From assembly GCA_008828725.1 (NCBI GenBank), contig MEHQ01001542.1, positions 62,001 to 126,000 of the forward strand: a DNA stretch of 64,000 bases, given 5' to 3'. Below the pieces are notes generated by a model. It ran no database searches, was not told the DNA's origin, and worked only from the letters and a program-made list of their open reading frames with translations. The position numbers were made by a program, and so were the translations under genes. The stretch's first letter is position 1; the number at the start of each line of letters is the position of its first letter. The DNA is from Saccharina japonica. Taxonomy: Eukaryota; Sar; Phaeophyceae; Laminariales; Laminariaceae. Below, one piece after another: positions 10,132 through 20,048 of this stretch.

Positions 10132-10339
10132 TTACGGGGTGGGCTAATGTAGTAAATAGGACCTACGGTGAACACAAAAACCGATATGTTTTTACCTATT
10201 TTTTGCTAACAAAATTTGGTCCTATTAACCCATTCAGAACTGAAAAAAGTGTCCCACGCTAATTTCGAGTAGTTTGTCCCCAAATTCGTGGGACCAGTTC
10301 TTAAGGTGTAAAGGGGTTAACTATGGTCTCCCGTGATAG
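10132..10339. mobile_element. MITE family A, copy 2, split by family B
   Basis: TTACGGGGTGGGCTAATG at the left, TATGGTCTCCCGTGATA at the right. A family B element at 10225-10320 interrupts GGTCCTATTAACTATGG exactly at TTAA. Confidence 0.85.
10225..10320. mobile_element. MITE family B, copy 3, nested with TTAA duplication
   Basis: The left flank CCTA/TTAA and right flank TTAA/CTATGG restore the intact family A sequence seen at 1438-1455 once the element and one TTAA are removed. This is direct evidence for TTAA target duplication. Confidence 0.9.
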
Positions 10340-10476
10340 AGTAAGCACTTGTGCTCGTAGGACGGGCTCTGATTCCAAGTGGTTTGTTAGGTTATATGCG
10401 AGTGTGGGCAGCGCGCGGTTCTGTTACAGTAGTTCTACTAAAGTTGTTGTACTATTGTAGTCCTAGTACTGGAGTT

Positions 10477-10575
10477 CTACTAGACCTACTAGTTCTACTA
10501 GTTCTACTAGTTCTACTAGTTCTACTAGTTCTACTAGTTCTACTAGTTCTACTAGTTCTACTACAGTAGTTCTAC
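10477..10575. repeat. TTCTACTAG 9-bp microsatellite
   Basis: About ten units of AGTTCTACT in phase. The poly(Val-Leu-Leu) frame over it is spurious. Confidence 0.9.
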
Positions 10576-11225
10576 TATTAATGGTTCTACTAATAATAGT
10601 TCAATAGCTCTCCTACAGCAGTAGGTTAACCACTTTGCTACTAGAAACCGTATCCGAGACTAACTACCTCCCAAAACAAAAGTGTGTGCCATTCTACTTG
10701 TGTGGGTTCTAAACAGTATCGAAGTCTGAACAAAAAAACGTGTGTGTAAACACGGAGGTATGGTAATCGCTCGTTTTGCGCCCCCCGCTTAGCGGCCGGT
10801 AAGATGGGTGTAGTAGATTCGGTTTGGCTTCTGGTAGTGTGGAGTGGTTGGATTGGATTGGATTGGATTGGGTAAAACCTTGGATTGGGTCCGATTGGGT
10901 AAAAAAATCTTGGATAGGATTTTTGATCGGATTTTGGGCGAGCTTGGATCTGATGGCATTTGATTATAGATCGAATGTGAGCTTGGATTTGGCTGTCTTG
11001 GGCTGGATTGGATTCGGTGAGTTGGATTGGATTCCGTCGGTTCGATTCAGATCGGGTCGGGTTGGATTGGGTTTGAAGTGAGCTTCGACTTTGACACGAG
11101 GGGGGGGGGTAGGTGTCGTTTGGGCGCCACCTATTGTAGTGGGACAAGCCCCGACACACGGACAAGCAGGGCCGGAAACTACGTAAATGACGGCACATTT
11201 TTTTTTTTTGTGCTGGTAGGGTTGA
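10576..11225. repeat. TTGGATTGGAT-rich low-complexity region
   Basis: GGATTGGATT and GGATCGGATT units dominate 10840-11080. The remainder is unassigned spacer. Long frames here come from the repeat. Confidence 0.6.
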
Positions 11226-11580
11226 TGGCGCGTTGCTTCTGGCGTTTCACCTTTGGCAGGCGTTACTCTCCTTTGGGCATTTTTTTTGTGTGTTTGCCTT
11301 TTGGCGTTTCGCCTTGGGCAAGCGTTGCATGCTCCCTTTGGCAGACGTTTCGCCTGTGATGGGCGGTTCGTTGTTGACTTTCGTATTTGCCGTTTCGCAG
11401 TGTTTGCCGTTTCGCATTTTGCCGTTTCGTGTTCCGCCTTTCGCGTTTCACATTTGCCGTTTCATGTGTGTTTGCCGTTTCGCCTTGGACGGGCGTTTCG
11501 TCATTGCCTTTTCGTATCTGGCGTTTCGCCTTTTTTTGGCGTTTCGTATTATTTGGCGTTTCCCCTTTTTGGGTGACGGG
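11226..11580. repeat. GCGTTTCGCCTT low-complexity repeat
   Basis: Irregular repetition of TTTGCCGTTTCGC and TTGGCGTTTCGCC. All three + frames are open because of the repeat, not because of a gene. Confidence 0.7.
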
Positions 11581-11747
11581 GGGGTGTGCGTGTGTCGTTT
11601 GGGCAGCAGCCTATAGCGGGACAGCTCACGACGCGCGGTAGAGCAGGAGGCCGGAGATCTATCCTAACGGACACTATTACAAGTGCTGTACACTACAGCT
11701 TCTGTATATCGATAATACCTGGTATCACGCACTCTGGACGATAAATG

Positions 11748-12020
11748 ACGCATGCCACGGTAGAGGGGTGGGCAGTGGGCACTTGAGGAGCTTTACGCCT
11801 CACCCAACCTCACCCACAAACTGATTGAAGAGGGGAACAAATGTACTGCTCGCGATAAACGGACGGTCACATGATGACCTGAGTATAAAATGAAAACCGT
11901 TGCGAAAAAAGAAGAAAATTCCAATGACTTTGGGTTAAGGAACCTTTAATATTAGGTCGTTCAGAAAACGTTTCAGCCAAAAAAAGGTATACCTTTTATA
12001 CCTCTATCGTAGCGCGCGTC
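11748..12020. mobile_element. MITE family C, copy
   Basis: GACGCATGCCACGGTAGAGG to CCTCTATCGTAGCGCGCGTC, with the family landmarks GGAGCTTTACGCCTCACC and GTTCAGAAAACGTTTCAGCC in order. Confidence 0.75.
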
Positions 12021-12124
12021 GAATGTAAGGACTGTTAGGTATCGATATTGTTGCACCAACGGTCCTTATATTTCCGTACAGAGTGCTACAGACAGTACGG
12101 AAACCTATTAGTAGTAGTAGTAAA

Positions 12125-12545
12125 TAGGAAGATACAGGAAAGCTTGTCCAGGCTAGATGCATTACTGAAGAACGGGTGGGTGCATTCCGCACTAATTTCA
12201 GTATATAACGACACCCGAATTTCTTAATTTTCCCGCAGATCGCAGCCTGGGATTCTTACGATGTGAATTGTGCTCATTTTCTTCAGGCTAGATGTGCTTT
12301 ACACACTAACTTCAGTATCACGACTCTCGAATTTCTTACTTTCCCCCGTAACTCGCAGCCTGGGTTTCTTACGATGTAAACAGTGCTCATTTTCTTCAGG
12401 CTAGATGTACTTCGGACTGAAGAACGGGTGGAGTGCATTCCACACTAACTTCAGTATATAACGACTCCCGAAGTTCTTAAGTTTCCACGTAAAAATCGCA
12501 GCCTGACTTTCTTCCAATATAAATGGTGCTCATTTCTTATTATAG
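12125..12545. repeat. Tandem units related to MITE E
   Basis: Three units share AGGCTAGATG, GCACTAATTTCAGTAT, ACGACACCCGAATTTCTTA and TCGCAGCCTGGG. It looks like an E-type element amplified in tandem. Confidence 0.6.
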
Positions 12546-12772
12546 TTGATGTCCTGTGTGCAGTACTTTTTCGAGAGCGACGCAAAACAACTCGGAAAAC
12601 AAACTGAAACTGAAAAGCCCGGCCATTTGTTTGTGATGCGAAGTGTCAATCGGTGGCGCTTGCATATACAGTAGTATTAATAGTTACAAATCCCTTCAGG
12701 GTTTAGTTTCTGTTTCGGCTCAAAAATACCTCTACAGGCTGGTTCAAGCATACCGCCCAAAAATTATTCAGT

Positions 12773-13052
12773 GGCCAATGTCCACGCCGTTTTTGGAGAT
12801 AGCCCCTGAAATTTGGCACACGTGTTTTATGCGCCCTACCCGAGAGCCTTAAACGGATGTTTTTGTTTTTTTTTTCGTCAGATATTGTTTGTTTTGTAAT
12901 TTCTTGGGAATTTTGGGTCTAAAGAGATCCAACATTTCCGGTGAAAAAAAAAAAACACATTCGTGAAAGGCTCGGGTAGGGGGCATAAAACACGTGTGCC
13001 AAATTTCAGGGTCTATCCCCAAAAACCGGCGTGGACATTTGGACTTTTGTGC
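12773..13052. repeat. Large imperfect palindrome (fold-back)
   Basis: The left arm from 12773 (CCAATGTCCACGCCG, CTGAAATTTGGCACACGTG, TTTTATGCGCCCTACCCGAG) is mirrored at 12956-13052 (CTCGGGTAGGGGGCATAAAA, CACGTGTGCCAAATTTCAG, CGGCGTGGACATTTGG) around a spacer of about 100 bp. It is probably a fold-back element or half of a larger transposon. Confidence 0.75.
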
Positions 13053-14040
13053 GGTAAAGTGCCAAAATAGGCGTTGCCTCGTAGTTTCAGTATAGAATCG
13101 ATTTTGGGCGTTAAAAATGACTTAATATGATCATACGCAGTCAGATCTTCGAATATTTGCGTGAAACTTTGTACAAACATGCCTTGGACCACCTGGAAGC
13201 GGCTCGTTCAGAAAAATAAATGGGGGGAAAACGTGTTTTCCTACGGAAACGCCTGACTATTGTTGACCACTTTGAAGGCCTGTGATTGGTCGGGCCACAT
13301 TTTCGGCGGTAGCGCCAGTTCTAGGTCCTTGAACAAAAAACTGACCCTCTTCCACTGTTCATGGCGGTCAGTATGATACCCAATATGTGACATTGGAGTT
13401 GCTATTGCATGCGGCATTCGTGACTGACGAAATTTGGGGTGATATGTCATATTCCTGAACCAGCTCATATCTTTTCTTGACCGTGTTTTTTTTACCGCTC
13501 TTTTTTTACCGTGTTTTTTTTACTGCTTTTCGCCGCCGGGCGAACATCCGGCCTCAAGCAAGCCACGACCGCGCGCTCGCGGCGGTGCCTTTGCACATGT
13601 CATCCCTCGCTCCCTGGGGACTCTCGTGAATATGCTCGGTAAGCTCGGTGAGGAATCCCGCTCCCCGTAAAACAAAAATCGTTATTCACGCGATTAAAGT
13701 ATACCTAAACCATTTCCAAGACGAAAGGAAGGAAAACCTGTTGATTGTTCGTTTTCACGCTTGATTAGTACGAATAATCATCACCGAACCTTGATTATTA
13801 GACATGATTATATAGAATCATGACTTCTGAATTTTGATTATCAGACATGATTATAGTCATGGCTGATCGTGACTGTCTTTCCATCAATCGCTCGTCTTGT
13901 ACTCCTTCCTGTGTATTGTTTCCCCCGACAGTTCGCTCGATGGTTTAGTCTGCTGGCAAAAAATGAGGGTATCTTGTCGCAAGACCACCCTCGTACGTCG
14001 TCAGACTTTCACTATTGATTTGCAGTATTTCTGTATGGTA
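13053..14040. other. Unique-looking region with one unrecognised - strand frame
   Basis: A 75-codon - strand frame (13241-13468, with MSHIGYHTDRHEQWKR and LPPKMWPDQSQAF) looks protein-like. It lies next to the palindrome and has no identifiable relatives or splice context, so it could be a transposon relic. 13735-13870 is rich in TTGATTAT/GACATGATTA repeats. Confidence 0.35.
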
Positions 14041-14393
14041 TTGTTAATCGGGTAGCACTTTTACTTTTCTTCCGAGATCAGTTTTTGACTTGATATTAGT
14101 ATAGAGCTCTTCAAGTGACCACCCTCAGAAGGCAGAAAATGGCCTGTATGCAGGTGCACCTCTACCGCCGTAGCACGCGTCCCGCCTACCCACGCTACTA
14201 ATATAGGCGCTCTCAGCAGTTGATTTCCGTTTTCAACTTATGTTTGCATTAACTTATTTTTGCAATAAAAACAAAATCGCAATTAAAACACGCGGTGGGA
14301 TTTGAATAAGTCACTAAATCAACTCTAGCAGCAATCGAGGGCAACCACTGCGTAGGCCACCCGGGGAGACCGTCTTGGGCTTCGGTACGGTAC

Positions 14394-14517
14394 TATTACG
14401 GGGTGGGCTAATGTAGTAAACACTACTAAATAGGACCTACGATAGACACAAAAACCTATATATGTACCAATTTTTACTAACCATATTTGGTCCTGTTAAC
14501 TATGGTCCCCCGCAATA
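14394..14517. mobile_element. MITE family A, copy 3
   Basis: TATTACGGGGTGGGCTAATG to CTATGGTCCCCCGCAATA. A right-hand family C remnant lies just before it (14055-14190, ending CGTAGCACGCGTC). Confidence 0.8.
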
Positions 14518-14643
14518 ATCCAACCCAGGAAACACGTCTTAGACAAAGCATGAGATTATTCGGCTCCCACCCCGAAACACGCTAGGTAGATCATACAGAT
14601 CATACAGATCATACAGATCATACAGATCATATGTCTGCTCTGG

Positions 14644-14924
14644 AGGCATGCTACGCTAAAGGTGAATGTATGACGGTGGTCACTTGAGGAGCTCTATATA
14701 TATATATATACTTCCCACCCCCCAAAAACAAATCTGATTTTTAAAAGAAGAAAAAAAAACAAAGTGCCACGAACCCGATGAACGAATCTCATAGCTTAAG
14801 AGGTAGGCGAAAAATCCTGTACTGCCGAAAAAATAAAATGGAGGCCTTTCGACGATTTTGAGGTAAGGAAGCAGAACAGTCATTTCAGAAAATAGTTCAA
14901 GCCAAAAAGTAGCACGCCGCGTCT
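14644..14924. mobile_element. MITE family C, diverged copy
   Basis: GAGGCATGCTACGCTAAAGG at the left, GGTGGTCACTTGAGGAGCTC inside, AGTAGCACGCCGCGTC at the right. A CATACAGAT microsatellite (14585-14630) precedes it. Confidence 0.65.
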
Positions 14925-15024
14925 CTGAAAAAAATCTAGATTATGAAAATGGGAATCGATTCTGCCCGAGGCTTGAATTTTTGGCCATTGAGTGCCATCC
15001 ACCATCCTCGCGGGGGGGGGGTGT

Positions 15025-15262
15025 GCCCATTAGCCGCGTGCCATGCAGGGCCGTAGTCGTATGACCATAGACCCTCGCATCCCTACGATGCCGGGACGGG
15101 GCAACGTCGGGTTTTCACCGACCAGGCAGACATCGCTATTCATAGTACCGAGTGCGAAGCGCCGTGAATTGTTTTGGCGAGTCGCATGAAGGGTGACCTG
15201 TATACTACTAAGAACCGCTTGTGAGGCGGACTTCCTTGCATATGGATGTCAGCTTCAATGGG
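15025..15262 (-). mobile_element. Repeat I, - strand copy
   Basis: Family landmarks in order on the - strand, with a G-run (poly(C) in element sense) at 15013-15022 at its 3' end. Confidence 0.75.
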
Positions 15263-15312
15263 ATGGGGGGGGGGCGGCAGGCGGCAGACGGCAGGCGGCG
15301 GCAGGGACGCAC

Positions 15313-15375
15313 CTGATTCCTGAGCACTTCCGTCTCATGCCGAAGTTCCTCGTTGTCGAACTGAAGACCTTCCAT
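15313..15375 (-). CDS. Candidate 21-codon coiled-coil exon
   Basis: On the - strand a long T-tract ending TTTCAG is followed by 63 nt encoding MEGLQFDNEELRHETEVLRN plus Q, then CAG/GTGCGT. Both splice signals are strong, the exon is phase 0 at both ends, and the residues have the heptad look of a coiled coil (L, L, V, L spacing, acidic and basic mix). It belongs to a - strand gene whose other exons I cannot see. No family is assignable. Confidence 0.5.
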
Positions 15376-15594
15376 CTGAAAAAAAAAACAAAAAAAAAAA
15401 ATGGGACACGCGCAACAACCGACGAAAATACGAGTCCATCCCGTTGGCCACCAGGCATATTACAAACAAAAAAACGATTGTTGATGGCCCCCGTGTTTCT
15501 TGTTTTTCGTTTTTGATTTCCCAGAGTCGGCAGGAAATTGCGCGAGTTATATTCAAACACATCTGATACCACTGTATATATTAAGTGATGCGCG

Positions 15595-15692
15595 CACGGG
15601 GTTAGTGGCGGGGGGGGGGGGGGGCGAGGAGGGGGGTAGAGGCAGACGGGGGGGGGGGAGGGAGGGGGGAGGAGGGGGAGGGGGGGGGAGGG
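15595..15692. repeat. G-rich low-complexity tract
   Basis: GGGGAGGGGGGAGG-type run merging with the poly(C) end of the next repeat I copy. Confidence 0.7.
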
Positions 15693-16170
15693 TGTACTTC
15701 ATTTTCATGCATGGCCGTAGTCTATGACCAGAGACCCTCGCATCCCTCAAGCCGGGACGGAGCATGTCGGGTTTTCACCGACCAGGCAGACATTGCTAGC
15801 ACAAGCGCGAACGCCGTGAGGTGTTGGGCGAGTCGCATGAAGGGAGCTGCATCCTACTAGAACCGCTTGTAGAGGCAGACTTGCATATGGATGACAGCTT
15901 CAATGAGTTAATTTAATTTCGGTGTGGCCACTTCCGAGACAGCAATGGGAGCACTATGTAACTGCCTCGCGGGTGCCTTACCATATACACACTACTTGAT
16001 ACGATACATTCCCCTTGTGCGGAGCAAAGGTTCTCCACCCCGCACAAATGATCTAACTCGACCGCCAGCTGTGATCGACCGCCAAAAAAAAAAAAAAAAA
16101 CGGTACCCTGGTGTCTAGCTCAGCAGTGAGGGCGTTTTTTACAGCGTCGTTGCCAACCGACGCCAACCCA
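15693..16170 (-). mobile_element. Repeat I, long-form copy
   Basis: Beyond the usual 220-bp 3' part this copy extends 5' (higher coordinates) through TGGCCACTTCCGAGACAGC, AACTGCCTCGCGGGTGCC, GCGGAGCAAAGGTTCTCC and CAGCGTCGTTGCCAACCGAC. The same extension occurs at 18120-18400 and 19070-19340, so the full element is about 500 bp. Confidence 0.75.
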
Positions 16171-16185
16171 ACCTATATATGGGGG

Positions 16186-16702
16186 CGGGGTGTACCATGT
16201 CGTGCAGGCGTAGTCGTATTGACCATAGACCCTCGCACCCCTACAATGCCGAGGGACGGAGCATGGGGTTTTCACCGACCAGGCAGACGGTGCTGCACCA
16301 AGCACGAAATGCCGTGAGGTGTTGGCGAGTCGCATGAAGGTGAGCGCATCCCTCTAAGAGAACCGCTTGTGAGGGGACTTTCTCGCATATGGAGACAGCT
16401 TCAAATGGTGGAGGGGGGGCGAGGGGAGGAGAGTGGGGGGGTACTCGATATTCTGCATGGCGTAGTCGTATCATTGACCCTCGCATCCCTACAATGCCGG
16501 GACGGAGCAGTCTGGGTTTTCACCAACCAGGCAGACATTCTGCACCAAGCGCGAGCGCCGTGGGGTTTCGGCGAGTCGCATGGAAGTGAGCAGCATCCTT
16601 CTAAGATAACCCTTGTGAGGGGATATTCTTGCAATGATGACAGCTTCAAATGTGCGGGAGGGGGGTGTACTTATGTCTGCAGGCCGTAGTCGTATCACCA
16701 TA
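16186..16702 (-). mobile_element. Repeat I, three successive copies
   Basis: Copies at 16186-16413, 16440-16652 and 16664-16702, each starting (3' side) with a G-run. The last is cut after CGTAGTCGTATCACCAT by the poly(C) tail of the LINE at 16719. Compared with the sister cluster at 19355-20038 these copies lack many single and double bases. Confidence 0.7.
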
Positions 16703-16718
16703 CGGGGGGGGGGGGGCG

Positions 16719-17590
16719 TACTCATTTGTTGCTTGCCTTAGTCATTTGACCATTGACCACGCATCCCTTTCGAGACGGAGCACCGTTCCTACTCCTAATA
16801 GAGACACCTCCAACACTTGGGCGCTCATTACGTTGTTTCCATATATTACAAAGAAACGTTTTGCTAATTTATCCCCTTCCTGTTCGCCGCCTGTGGCCAC
16901 CATCTATCTCCTAAGATAGCGATCGTTTTCTCGCTACTATTTAGTGTCCAACTGCTCCATGTCACACTCGTCTATTTTCCTCATCTCCTCCTCTACCATC
17001 CCTTTCCTCCTTGTACCTTTCACATTCTCCCAATATGTGAATTCTACTCTCTATGGCTTTGCCACATGGGCACATCTGTGCATCTACTTCCTCCTCCTCC
17101 CGGCTACTGGTATACCTCCTTCTTCTTTCTGGCAGGTCCAGGTCCCCTACACGAAATGAGTTTCAGCTTTTTCGCGAAGTCCATTGGCCTGCAGATACCT
17201 TTTCATTCCTATTCCTTCTCTCAACCCCCCGTATATCTCTAAGTGTTCTTCCCCTTCCACTTTTTCTTAGCGCTAGCCTTTCCCTTCTTTCTATCCTTTC
17301 TTTTACTTCTGTCTTGTATCCGCTAAATTTCTCTATGGCCAGCATCTCTTTTTGGTTTCCTATATCCTTCCATACTTTCTCGACTACGCTATCCCACCTT
17401 ATTCCAGCTCGCCCTTTGGTTACTTTTTCCCATACAGCTTTATCAGCTATGGCTGGCAACCTCTTATTTGGCATGTTCTTTACTTTATATTGCCATTTCA
17501 ACTTACGCACGTCTCTATTTGTCTTAAGTGGGTCATTCCAGTTCTGCTCCCAATACTGTATTACTCGTCGTACTTGAGCATCCTAGTACC
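16719..17590 (-). mobile_element. LINE 3' part (copy 2), frame-broken RT C-terminus
   Basis: The - strand carries the C-terminal region of a non-LTR retrotransposon ORF2. It is nearly identical to the copy at 20049 but broken by small indels, for example near 17159, 17205 and 17540. It ends KASNK, stop TGA, GTACG, then poly(C). It is 5' truncated at a second G-run (17593). Confidence 0.8.
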
Positions 17591-17822
17591 ATGGGGGGGG
17601 GGTGGGGGAGGGGACATTTTTCTTCTTCTCGTGGGTAGACGTATTGAACGGGCGAACGAATAAACGAATGGACGAGAGAAACGAACGAACTGTCGAGCTA
17701 ACCGAAACGACCCGCATCGGAAATCGGACTAACGGAGGAACGATTATATAACTCCCGGACGACGAACGATATAAATAAGAACGAGGAAACAAAACGAAAC
17801 ACCATTGTGGTCATACGAGAAC

Positions 17823-17823
17823 N
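17823..17823. other. Single-base assembly gap
   Basis: One N at the junction where sequence homologous to 21162 stops and a repeat I copy begins. Confidence 0.95.
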
Positions 17824-17825
17824 AG

Positions 17826-18400
17826 GTGAGCTGCATTCGCCTAAGAACCGCCTTGTGAGACGGGCTTTCTTGCATATGGATTTCAGCGTCGAATTGATGA
17901 GGTTTCGGGGGGGGGGGGGGTGTACTCATGTCGTGCACGGCCGTAGTGCATAGACCTAGACCCTCGCATCCCTAAATGCCGGGACGGGCATGCAGGTTTT
18001 CACCAACCAGGCAGACATTGCTTGCACCAAGCTGCGAAGCGCCGTGGGTTTGGGCGAGTCGCATGGAGGGTGAGTGCATCCTGCTAAGAACCGCCTTGAG
18101 AGCGGACTTGCATATGGAGACAGCTTCAATGAGTTAATTTAATTTCTGGTGTGGCCACTTCCGGAGACAGCAATGGTACTATGTAACTGCCTCGCGGGCC
18201 TTACCATATAACACTACGTGTGATACGACCATTCCCCTTGTGCGGAGCAAAGGTTCTCCACCCCGCACAAATGATCTAACTCGACCGCCAGCTTTGGTGA
18301 CCGCCAAAAACAAAAAAACAAAAAAAAACGGACCCTGGTTGTCTAGCTCACGCAGGAGGGCGTGTTTTACAGCGTCGTTGCCAACCGACGCCAACCCAAC
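17826..18400 (-). mobile_element. Repeat I, partial and long-form copies
   Basis: A 5' part (17826-17900) is followed by a G-run and a full long-form copy (17910-18400) with many one- and two-base losses relative to the consensus. Confidence 0.7.
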
Positions 18401-18673
18401 CTACAAATATATATATATTTATAGGGGGGAGCGGGGGGGGCTACCCACAATAATTTCTATCAACTTCCTCGACATGAAGAGCTTTCTTCTATATACGACC
18501 TCACACAAAATCTGGTTTCGACAACAAAAAAAAAATGGGACACGCGCAACAACCGACGAAAATACGACGTTCCATCCCGTAGGCCCACCAGCATATTACA
18601 AACAAAAAACGATTGTGATGGCCCCCGTAGTTTCTTGTTTTTTTCGTTTTTTTTTTGTTTCTCGGACGCACAG

Positions 18674-18768
18674 GGAAAGCGATGTGCCTCGAGCTGGTTC
18701 GCACCCGCGCCTTCGCGGCCCTGCTCTCTGACGAAGTGTTCGCCGACGTCGACTTGGAAGCGTTGCAG
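18674..18768 (+). CDS. Candidate 31-codon exon, unrecognised protein
   Basis: A T-rich tract ending CGCACAG precedes 95 nt: two bases closing a codon, then KAMCLELVRTRAFAALLSDE and VFADVDLEALQ, then CAG/GTGCGT. GC-rich third positions resemble those of the PRPP synthetase exons. Helical and acidic in character; no family is recognised. The preceding intron sequence (18530-18650) is duplicated at 15395-15520. Confidence 0.5.
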
Positions 18769-18835
18769 GTGCGTACGACCACGGAGGGTTTCCTATCGCA
18801 AAACTCGTTGTTTTACTGGTGTGGGGGGGAGGGGG

Positions 18836-20038
18836 GGGTGTACTTCATTGTACTCGATATTCATGCATGGCCGTAGTCGTATGACCATAGACCCTCGCAT
18901 CTCTGCAATGCCGGGACGGAGCATGTCGGGTTTTCACCGACCAGGCAGACATTGCTAGCACCAAGCGCGAAGCGCCGGGAGGTGTTGGGCGAGTTGCATG
19001 AAGGGTGAGCTGCATCCTACTAAGAACCGCTTGTGAGGCAGACTTGCATATGGATGACAGCTTCAATGAGTTAATTTAAGTTACGGTGTGGCCACTTCCA
19101 GAGACAGCAATGGGAGCACTATGTAACTGCCTCGCGAGTGCCTTACCATATACACACTACGTGATACGACCATTCCCCTTGTGCGGAGCAAAGGTTCTCC
19201 GCCCCACACAAATGACCTAATTCGACCGCCGGCTGTGATCGACCGCCAAAAACAAAACAAAAAACGGTACCCTGGTGGTCTAGCTCATGTAGTGAGCGGC
19301 ATGCTTTACAGCGTCGTTGCCAACCGACGCCAGCCCAAGCTATATATAATATAGGGGGCGGGGTACTCGTGTGCTCATGTCATGTATGTAGTCGTATATG
19401 ACCATAGACCCTCGCATCCCTACAATGCCGAGGGACGGAGCACATGGGGTTTTCTCCGACCAGGCAGACATTGCTTGTGGCACCAAGCACGAAATGCCGT
19501 GAGGTGTTGGGCGAGTCGCATGAAAGATGAGCAAGCATCCCTCTAAGAGAACCGCTTGTGAGATGGACTTTCTCGCATATGGAAGACAGCTTCAAATGGT
19601 GGAGGGGGGGCGAGGGGAGGAGAGTGGGGGGGTACTCGATATTCATGCATGGCCGTAGTCGTATATTATCATAGACCCTCGCATCCCTACAATGCCGGGA
19701 CGGAGCATGTCGGGTTTTCACCGACCAGGCAGACATTTCCAGCACCAAGCGCGATTTGCCGTGAGGTCTTCGGCGAGTCGCATGGAAGATGAGCAAGCAT
19801 CCTTCTAAGATAACCGCTTGTGAAATGGATATTCTTGCACATGAATGACAGCTTCAAATGGTCGGGGCGGAGGGCGGGGTGTACTTATGTCGTGCACAGC
19901 CGTAGTCGTATGACCATAGACCCTCGCATCCCTACAATGCCGGGACGGAGCATGTCGGGTTTTCACCGACCAGGCAGACATTTCTAGCACCTAGCGGGGG
20001 TACTTATGTCGTGCACAGCCGTAGTCGTATGACCATGG
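18836..20038 (-). mobile_element. Repeat I cluster, five copies
   Basis: Copies at 18836-19345 (long form), 19355-19595, 19627-19850, 19868-19995 and 20001-20038 (truncated by the LINE). Each has a G-run on its 3' side. Several keep one - strand frame open (with VKTRHAPSRHCRDARVYG), but the frame differs between copies, so I do not call a protein. Confidence 0.75.
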
Positions 20039-20048
20039 GGGGGGGGCG

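Noticed and set aside
19340-20000. A conserved small protein encoded by repeat I (VKTRHAPSRHCRDARVYG)
   Set aside because: The frame shifts between copies and indels are not multiples of three. The apparent conservation is that of the repeat DNA.
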